Shown here: one piece after another, positions 59,053 to 64,000 of the stretch
Layout: the number at the start of each line of letters is the position of its first letter
Position numbering within the stretch: position 1 is the first letter of the stretch
Assembly (NCBI GenBank): GCA_002426495.1
Contig: DIQC01000089.1
Coordinates: 27,861-91,860 of the forward strand
Length of the DNA: 64,000 nt
Reading direction: 5' to 3'
From: Thermacetogenium sp. UBA5472
GTDB lineage: Bacteria; Bacillota; DSM-12270; Thermacetogeniales; Thermacetogeniaceae
Made by a program: the position numbers and the translations under genes
The notes under the pieces: model-generated
What the model was told of the DNA's origin: nothing
Database searches by the model: none
The model's input: only the letters and a program-made list of their open reading frames with translations

Positions 59053-59316
59053 TTACTCTTTTTTCAGATCTTCTTGATAAGGATAGTAATCACCACATGG
59101 CCGCTTTCTATCTGGCTCCTCCGGACAGGGCGGCGTATAATCACCACAACAACTATAAAGGGTATTCCAAAACTTCGCTCCTTGAGCCTCTTCTTTAATC
59201 ATTCCTAGCAAGGCCTGGCGGACCGGAGGTGGAGCAGTTCGGGCAGCCCTTGCTAATAGCTGTATTTCTTCAAGATCGTGCTCCAGCGCTTTCTCAAAAA
59301 GATTATTATAGGTCAT
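59053..59316 (-). CDS. paralogous small helical protein with Cys/Pro/Tyr-rich tail
   Basis: 87 aa, start MTYNNLFEKAL at ATG 59316 (AAAGGAGG 7 nt upstream). Same plan as its downstream neighbour: helix with acidic/hydrophobic EHDLEEIQLLARAA, then a helix LLGMIKEEAQGAKFW, then a tail CCGDYTPPCPEEPDRKRPCGDYYPYQ (quoted in part here: CCGDYTPPC, CGDYYPYQ). Alignable spacing of helix 1 and MI(K)EE suggests gene duplication. 14 nt apart from its paralogue, so an operon. Function unknown. Confidence 0.7.
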   Translation of the reverse strand: MTYNNLFEKALEHDLEEIQLLARAARTAPPPVRQALLGMIKEEAQGAKFWNTLYSCCGDYTPPCPEEPDRKRPCGDYYPYQEDLKKE

Positions 59317-59440
59317 GTTTGGTCCTCCTTTCCACAATATTTCTATGTCAGCTTATGCCTCTCAGTGGCATATTGTTCCAAATTGTGCGCAGATTACGAT
59401 CACTCTCCGTATAGCAAAAATGCCTTCCTTAAAGTATTTC

Positions 59441-59470
59441 TTGACACCAAATAGGTTGTTATAGTAAAAT
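59441..59470 (+). promoter_or_regulatory. promoter of the riboswitch-aminomutase transcript
   Basis: -35 TTGACA (59441-59446), 18-nt spacer, -10 TAAAAT (59465-59470). Predicted start about 59477, immediately before the riboswitch. A weaker second promoter (TTTAAA, 17 nt, TATTAT near 59795-59805) may bypass the riboswitch. Confidence 0.65.
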
Positions 59471-59478
59471 ATAGTATA

Positions 59479-59702
59479 TATTAATGCGAACCCAGTAACG
59501 CTGAATTCTCCGGGGGGAGAAACGGGGAAACCAATCAACGGGGTGAATCTTCGCACTCAAATTATTTTCAGATAACAATATTGAGTTGTTATCTGATATA
59601 TGTGGATAGATTTGAGTGTAAAGTAGGGTTACCTTACAACCCGAATCCGACAGCTAACCTCGCAAGCGTGGGCAAGGAAGGCAATTGCAAAATAATTAAT
59701 TA
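59479..59702 (+). promoter_or_regulatory. c-di-AMP riboswitch (ydaO-yuaA class)
   Basis: Matches the ydaO consensus: GGGGTGAATC (59540-59549), a variable stem (about 59555-59617), GTAGGGTTACC, then CCCGAATCCGACAGCTAACC with CTCG (59639-59661) and AAGGAAGG near the end (59674-59681). Closing ATTAAT/ATTAAT pairing at the ends. The terminator arm TGCCCA (59709-59714) can alternatively pair with TGGGCA in the aptamer 3' part (about 59669-59674), the antiterminator expected for a transcriptional switch. Known members of the class mostly reduce expression when c-di-AMP is bound. Confidence 0.93.
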
Positions 59703-59706
59703 TGTC

Positions 59707-59750
59707 GCTGCCCATTTATTTACTTTCCATCTGCTTTCTGGGCAGCTTTT
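59707..59750 (+). terminator. riboswitch expression-platform terminator
   Basis: GCTGCCC (59707-59713) pairs with GGGCAGC (59740-59746), 26-nt loop, followed by TTTTACTTT. 177 nt before the aminomutase start. A further hairpin GGATCTC/GAGATCC (59833-59850) lies in the leader; otherwise the leader is unremarkable. Confidence 0.8.
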
Positions 59751-59927
59751 ACTTTCCAGCGCTCCTTCCGCGCCAGTTTAAAATCGCTCCAATTTACTAT
59801 ATTATAAGGTTTTTATCAAATATGAAACAGACGGATCTCCTGTGAGATCCTCACCAATAAGCGCATCCTGCCAGCTTGCCGCTGCGGGAGCAACCAAACT
59901 AAATAAACGAAAGGACGGTGGAGTCAC

Positions 59928-61214
59928 ATGGCTATCAAACGGGATGATTTAACGATTCAGCATCCTGAGCATCTGCACGAGCAAAGTGACGGCAGCACAC
60001 GTAAGCAGTGTGCCTTAGAAAGAGCCGCAGAACTGAGAGAGAAGATCAAAGAATATCTTGCAGAAAAAGATCAAATCCAGACAGGATTTGATCTTGTGAA
60101 TGAATATGCGGCAGCTCGTTCTAAAATATTGGATGTTTTGGGAGCAAGTGATGAAGATTGGAGCAACTGGAAGTGGCAATTGCGCAATAGGATTGATAAT
60201 GAAGAGATGCTTTCACATTTTGTTGAGTTAACAGATAAAGAAAGAGAAGAAATAAGTGAAGTCAGCCAGAGCCTGCGCTGGGCTCTGTCACCCTACTATA
60301 TGGCTTTAGTGATGTGCGATAAACCTCATGGTAGTGTCTGGATGCAATCTATCCCCAGCAAACTGGAGGTCACTGATACCCATGGCAGTGAAGACCCGAT
60401 GGCTGAATCATGGACTTCTCCGGCTCCGGGTGTAACAAGGCGCTATCCGGATCGCATGATCATCAATGTCACCAACAGATGCGCCATGTTCTGCCGTCAC
60501 TGCCAGCGCAGACGGAATATCGGTGCCAAAGATGCAGACAAAAGTCGTGCAGTGCTGGAGGCAGCAGTGCAGTATGTAAGGGATAATGAAGAAATTCGTG
60601 ATGTCTTGATTACAGGTGGAGATGCTTTACTCTTAAGCGACAAAACCTTGGATTGGCTTCTAGGAGAACTGGACAGTATTCCACATGTAGAGATCAAACG
60701 CATCGGCACCCGTACTCCGGTGACGCTTCCCCAGAGGATTACGCCGGAACTGTGTGCTATTTTGGAAAAGCATCCACCAATCTACATCAACACCCAGTTC
60801 AACAGCCCGCTGGAGATAACTCCCGAGGCAAAAGAGGCCTGCGACAGGCTAGTCAAGGCTGGAGTCGTATTGGGAAACCAAGCAGTGCTGCTGCGCGGAA
60901 TAAACAACCATCCCAATGTGATGAAGAAGTTGAATCAAGGGCTATTGAGATTGCGTGTCAGGCCATACTATATCTTTCAGGCCAAGAATGTAAAGGGCAC
61001 AACTCATTTAATCGCTTCTATAGACGATGGTTTAGAGATTATGGAATACCTGAGGGGTTACACATCCGGCTTGGCAGTACCGACTTACATTATTAATGCA
61101 CCATATGGCAACGGCAAAACACCTATTGCACCCAACTACCTGTTGGATAAAAAGGATAATCATATTTTGATAAGAACCTGGGAAAACAAGGTTATCCCTT
61201 ACGAAACACCGTAG
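59928..61214 (+). CDS. eam: glutamate 2,3-aminomutase (KamA-family radical SAM/PLP enzyme)
   Basis: 428 aa. The radical-SAM cluster motif CAMFCRHC (Cys185, 189, 192) and PLP lysine in APYGNGKTP (Lys397) are intact. In lysine 2,3-aminomutase two aspartates (Asp293, Asp330 in the clostridial enzyme) hold the lysine side chain; here the aligned residues are Lys353 (QAK) and Asn390 (IIN), with the same 37-residue spacing and 7 residues before the PLP lysine. Lys/Asn at these positions is the published signature of glutamate 2,3-aminomutase, giving beta-glutamate, a compatible solute. The gene follows a c-di-AMP riboswitch. Stop codon TAG starts a heptamer repeat. Family certain; glutamate specificity inferred. 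Confidence 0.9.
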   Translation: MAIKRDDLTIQHPEHLHEQSDGSTRKQCALERAAELREKIKEYLAEKDQIQTGFDLVNEYAAARSKILDVLGASDEDWSNWKWQLRNRIDNEEMLSHFVELTDKEREEISEVSQSLRWALSPYYMALVMCDKPHGSVWMQSIPSKLEVTDTHGSEDPMAESWTSPAPGVTRRYPDRMIINVTNRCAMFCRHCQRRRNIGAKDADKSRAVLEAAVQYVRDNEEIRDVLITGGDALLLSDKTLDWLLGELDSIPHVEIKRIGTRTPVTLPQRITPELCAILEKHPPIYINTQFNSPLEITPEAKEACDRLVKAGVVLGNQAVLLRGINNHPNVMKKLNQGLLRLRVRPYYIFQAKNVKGTTHLIASIDDGLEIMEYLRGYTSGLAVPTYIINAPYGNGKTPIAPNYLLDKKDNHILIRTWENKVIPYETP

Positions 61215-61246
61215 TGGTGGTTGGTCGTTAGTCGTTGGCCTTTAGT
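61212..61246 (+). repeat. 7-bp-phased repeat starting at the aminomutase stop
   Basis: From the TAG stop: TAGTGGTGG, then TTGGTCG, TTAGTCG, TTGGCCT, TTAGTAA in 7-bp phase. A related stretch (61350-61376) encodes the final LVGGYNN and stop of the convergent gatD. Confidence 0.55.
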
Positions 61247-61260
61247 AAATCCGTAGAGTA

Positions 61261-61289
61261 GACGCAAGGACATGTCCCTTGCGTCTTTT
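61261..61289 (+). repeat. dispersed hairpin repeat, copy E, with T-run
   Basis: GACGCAAG/CTTGCGTC outer stem around GACATGTCC, followed by TTTT; probably terminates the aminomutase transcript. Confidence 0.65.
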
Positions 61290-61313
61290 CGCGTCCCACC
61301 AATGCCCACCCTA

Positions 61314-61338
61314 AGACGCGAGGACGGTTCTCGCGTCT
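61314..61338 (+). repeat. dispersed hairpin repeat, copy F
   Basis: A perfect 9-bp stem AGACGCGAG/CTCGCGTCT around GACGGTT. Only 25 nt after copy E; core matches copies A-C, stem differs. Confidence 0.65.
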
Positions 61339-61353
61339 CACTGGCACCTGTTG

Positions 61354-62130
61354 TTAGTTGTTATAACCACCAACCAGTCGGTTTTTTATAACATTATGTG
61401 CGTAAATCTCTAGTTCATCATTGAGTGGTGTCAGCTTACCCCCACCCTGGCGGAGTATTGCTCTTGATAACAAAATGTCTGCTAAATGTGGGTTTTTAGC
61501 AAGTAGAGGGCCATGTAAGTAAGAGCCAAAAGCATTTTTATAACGGGCACCCTCGCTCAGATCATCTCTATTATTCCCCTGCCCCTTTAAAACCCGCCCT
61601 AATGGCCTTGCTTCCTTTCCCAGAAAGGTACGCCCGGCATGGTTTTCGAAACCGACAAGTGTGGCCAGAGGTGTCTCCCGGACGACACTTGTTTTCTTCA
61701 TTTCCTCCTGAAGATCAACAGCTGTCTCCAACAAGATATCCCCCACCAGTCTATCCATCCCTGTCTCTATGTAAAGATCAAAAACCCCTGCTCCGGGAAG
61801 AACGGCACCATCCTGCGTCTTGATAAAGCGCCCAAGCACCTGGAACCCCAGACCGATTGCCAAAAGTACGGTTCCCTGTTCCACAGCCTCAACAATGAAA
61901 CGCCCTTTTTCTTGAAGTTCCTTACTCATCAAAGAAAGATTGCTCTCTGCTCCCCCACCCAAAAAAACAAAATCATACCCAGTCAAACAGATCGTTTCGC
62001 CAAAAGATACCATGTCGACTTCTACCTGAATGCCTCGCCATTGGGCTCGCCGGCAGAAGATCAGCAGATTCCCCTGGTCACCATAGAGGTTGAATAGATC
62101 AGGATAGAGATGGCAAACTTTGATCCGCAT
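61354..62130 (-). CDS. gatD: GatD-like glutamine amidotransferase subunit lacking the catalytic cysteine
   Basis: 258 aa class-I glutamine amidotransferase fold. With MurT it normally amidates the D-Glu of lipid II to D-iGln in the cytoplasm. YPDLFNLYGDQGN at the start, GFENHAGRT and the catalytic-type His206 (YLHGP) are conserved. The nucleophile elbow reads LAIGLGFQVLG instead of LAICGGYQLLG: codon GGT (61854-61852) gives Gly93 where Cys is expected. So glutaminase activity is predicted lost, or ammonia or another route is used. 1 nt from murT. C-terminal LVGGYNN lies in repeat sequence. Confidence 0.88.
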   Translation of the reverse strand: MRIKVCHLYPDLFNLYGDQGNLLIFCRRAQWRGIQVEVDMVSFGETICLTGYDFVFLGGGAESNLSLMSKELQEKGRFIVEAVEQGTVLLAIGLGFQVLGRFIKTQDGAVLPGAGVFDLYIETGMDRLVGDILLETAVDLQEEMKKTSVVRETPLATLVGFENHAGRTFLGKEARPLGRVLKGQGNNRDDLSEGARYKNAFGSYLHGPLLAKNPHLADILLSRAILRQGGGKLTPLNDELEIYAHNVIKNRLVGGYNN

Positions 62131-62131
62131 C

Positions 62132-63541
62132 TTATTCTACCGCCTTTCCCATTTTACGCAGGAGTTTTGAGTAGTTAAAAACAGATGTATATGAGGCCAG
62201 AATATGATATTCCCCTGCATCCTGCTCGCCAAGTCCTTCTATACTTGGCTTACACTCTGGTTCTATAATAATTTTATTTGGAGGAACACCTGCATACTTC
62301 AGGCGAACTCCCACATCCCCAGCCCGCCGCCCTGAGCAAACAATCATTTTAATCGAGGGATTATCCAGCATTTCGAAACCAGCATCCCACAGCCAGGAAA
62401 CATCCCTTCCATCACCTGCCAGATCATTGATGGCAATTACCAGAGCTTTCTCCCCTTTGCCTCGCAGCAGTGTTTTTAAAACCTCATTTAAACCAGTAGG
62501 ATTTTTAATGAGATTAAGTGTACAGGGACGACCCTTGTAAATAAACTTTTCCATCCTCCCTGCAGCAGGAGCATACTCCATCAGAGATGATGCAATTGTC
62601 TGCTGAGACACACCCAGAGTAGTGGCTGCTGCAGCGGCGGCTAAAATATTATAGACATTATAAAAACCCCGCATCTGTGCTCTGAGCCGTACAGTATCGG
62701 CAGTTGAACAATTTTCATTACGGCCTTTCCTCTGGCAGACATGCAATATAAACTCAAGATAATCATCATCTTGGATCTCAGAGGCCAAAAAGTCGGGCAC
62801 AGGCCTGCGGAAAGTACAATTGGGACAGTAATAAGCACCGAGTTGTCCGTAGTTATAATAATTATAAGCCAGGAAAGCCCCACAGTCCGGACAGAGACTT
62901 CCTTCCCTGATCTCACAATCCCCTGTTTGGTCTTTTTGCTCACTAGCGACTCCATAATAGCTGGCCACAGAATGGTCACAGCCTGCAGTCACCACCAGGG
63001 GATCATCCGCATTGAGCAGCAGCAACGTTTGGGGAAGTTCGTCCAAGATACGGCGCAGCAGGTTAATGTTGTGATCGAGATCTGAGTAGCGGTCCAGCTG
63101 GTCACGAAAATAATTGGTGACAACCAAAAGATCAGGTTTCACGGATGGAAATACTTTCCCAACACTCCCCTCATCCACCTCTAGAACTGCGATTTGGCTG
63201 CGTCTCTCCCCCAACATCGTCCAGTCTTTAATCAGTGCAGTAACAACCCCGGAAATCATGTTTGCCCCCTCATGGTTGTTGACTGTAGATGATCCTGAGG
63301 AACGCAGCAAGTGGGCTAGCAGATTGGCTGTAGTGGTTTTGCCATTGGTGCCGGTTACGGCAACAATCCGCTCATAGTCAGCTGCCAGTACAGATAAAAG
63401 CTGTGGGTATACCTTTAAGGCAACTACCCCAGGCAGAGATGTGCCCGAATGACGGAAAAGGCGGCATAAAAGCGCAGCTGACTTCCCTGTCAGCAGCGCA
63501 ATCCAAAAACGTACGGTTGTTTGCCCCTGACTTCTTAACAT
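62132..63541 (-). CDS. murT: lipid II isoglutaminyl synthase subunit MurT
   Basis: About 469 aa Mur-ligase-like enzyme. ATP-binding VTGTNGKTTTANLLAHL (about 62-78), a zinc ribbon CPDCGAF...YYCPNC (about 218-245), a Mur central domain (MRGFYNVYNILAAAAAA) and a C-terminal DUF1727 region with DVSWLWDAGFE are seen. It activates the D-Glu carboxylate for amidation with GatD. ATG 63541 chosen (GGAGGG 9 nt upstream); the frame runs on to 63589 without a site. Four Cys of the ribbon are intact. Confidence 0.93.
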   Translation of the reverse strand: MLRSQGQTTVRFWIALLTGKSAALLCRLFRHSGTSLPGVVALKVYPQLLSVLAADYERIVAVTGTNGKTTTANLLAHLLRSSGSSTVNNHEGANMISGVVTALIKDWTMLGERRSQIAVLEVDEGSVGKVFPSVKPDLLVVTNYFRDQLDRYSDLDHNINLLRRILDELPQTLLLLNADDPLVVTAGCDHSVASYYGVASEQKDQTGDCEIREGSLCPDCGAFLAYNYYNYGQLGAYYCPNCTFRRPVPDFLASEIQDDDYLEFILHVCQRKGRNENCSTADTVRLRAQMRGFYNVYNILAAAAAATTLGVSQQTIASSLMEYAPAAGRMEKFIYKGRPCTLNLIKNPTGLNEVLKTLLRGKGEKALVIAINDLAGDGRDVSWLWDAGFEMLDNPSIKMIVCSGRRAGDVGVRLKYAGVPPNKIIIEPECKPSIEGLGEQDAGEYHILASYTSVFNYSKLLRKMGKAVE

Positions 63542-63651
63542 AACTTCTGTCCCTCCATCTATTACTGGGCTATTACTGCAAAAAAACAAGAACTAGCGTC
63601 CTCAGACTAACAAAATCATTATAGCAGCTTTCCCAATAAAAAGGGCAATCC

Positions 63652-63822
63652 CTACCTATCCCCAGTCACACCCTGCCTCATACAGAGCTCCAGACAGCTG
63701 GGGAGAGACGCAAGAAAGTCCCTGTTTTTCAACAATGATGCAACATAAGTATCATACGCCACATGACCAACAGGTTCAAGAAAAACGACACCTGGGCCGA
63801 ACTCAGGATCTTTTTCCACCAT
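63652..63822 (-). CDS. possible short ORF upstream of murT
   Basis: 56 codons from ATG 63822 (begins MVEKDPEFGPGVVFLEPVG, ends RQGVTGDR), balanced composition, but a poor Shine-Dalgarno and an in-frame TAA just upstream. A TTGACA (63850-63845) and TATAAT (63825-63820) with a 19-nt spacer overlap its start, so this may instead be murT leader. Could also be a gene remnant. Region 63823-64000 shows no other feature. Confidence 0.3.
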   Translation of the reverse strand: MVEKDPEFGPGVVFLEPVGHVAYDTYVASLLKNRDFLASLPSCLELCMRQGVTGDR

Positions 63823-64000
63823 TATATGGATTCTTTAATATATGTTGTCAATAAAGAAGAATGATAGAGTAGGAAGATATCTGAAGATAAAATGTTAGTA
63901 TTCGAGATAATTTTGGCGGGCAACTGGTTCCTACGGCTCCATAACGATATGTTATTGGACATATGACTTCTTCTTATTATATGCTTTAAGTTATATACAC

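Noticed and set aside
59928..61214. Plain lysine 2,3-aminomutase (kamA) label
   Set aside because: The two side-chain-binding aspartates are Lys and Asn here, the pattern of glutamate 2,3-aminomutase.

Overview
The window looks like a chromosome segment of a low-to-mid GC, Gram-positive-type anaerobe of the Bacillota, most likely class Clostridia. The evidence is the gene content and order (rapZ-yvcK-whiA, gap-pgk-tpiA-gpmI-eno, ftsE-ftsX-M23 peptidase-CtpA-MinJ-like, hpf-secA-prfB, the MurT/GatD pair), strong purine-rich Shine-Dalgarno sites, and many TTG and GTG starts. A seven-subunit Mrp-type Na+/H+ antiporter and a c-di-AMP-riboswitch-controlled aminomutase fit a salt- or alkali-exposed lifestyle; that is inference and the genus cannot be fixed from sequence alone.

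Layout. 1-14.3 kb (minus strand): a central-carbon block with enolase, phosphoglycerate mutase, triosephosphate isomerase, phosphoglycerate kinase, GAPDH, sigma-54, WhiA, YvcK, RapZ, a ROK sugar kinase, glucose-6-phosphate isomerase and a Cof-type phosphatase. The usual cggR repressor is absent and rpoN sits directly upstream of gap. 14.4-22.1 kb: DedA, then a uvrB-uvrA-uvrC excision-repair operon. 22.2-24.4 kb: DUF421 and DUF4363 proteins and a tandem P-loop-like protein with both Walker A motifs broken. 24.6-30.4 kb: MinJ-like PDZ protein, S41 protease, an orphan structured RNA on the plus strand, an EnvC-like M23 peptidase and FtsX-FtsE. 30.6-39.5 kb: split transketolase, YitT, prfB with a programmed +1 frameshift, an HD-plus-GGDEF protein, SecA, HPF and a cold-shock protein.

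39.5-48.4 kb: a DnaA-box cluster, a Na+/phosphate symporter, DUF3243, a MEDS-PAS hybrid histidine kinase, a NifX-like/DUF134 pair, a carbon-nitrogen hydrolase, small redox and zinc-ribbon proteins and tRNA-Thr(CGT). 48.4-55.1 kb: mnhABCDEFG and a universal-stress-like protein. 55.1-59.3 kb: an EamA transporter, a polar amino-acid ABC transporter and two tandem Cys/Tyr/Pro-tailed small proteins. 59.4-61.2 kb: promoter, c-di-AMP (ydaO-type) riboswitch, intrinsic terminator and a KamA-family radical-SAM enzyme whose substrate-pocket residues match glutamate 2,3-aminomutase. 61.3-63.5 kb: gatD-murT, with GatD lacking its nucleophilic cysteine.

The most interesting unit is the riboswitch plus aminomutase, which would place synthesis of the compatible solute beta-glutamate under c-di-AMP control. 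Two families of dispersed small repeats (covarying hairpins with a conserved GGACGGTTC-like core, and 7-bp-phased degenerate repeats) recur through the window and often start at or overlap stop codons.
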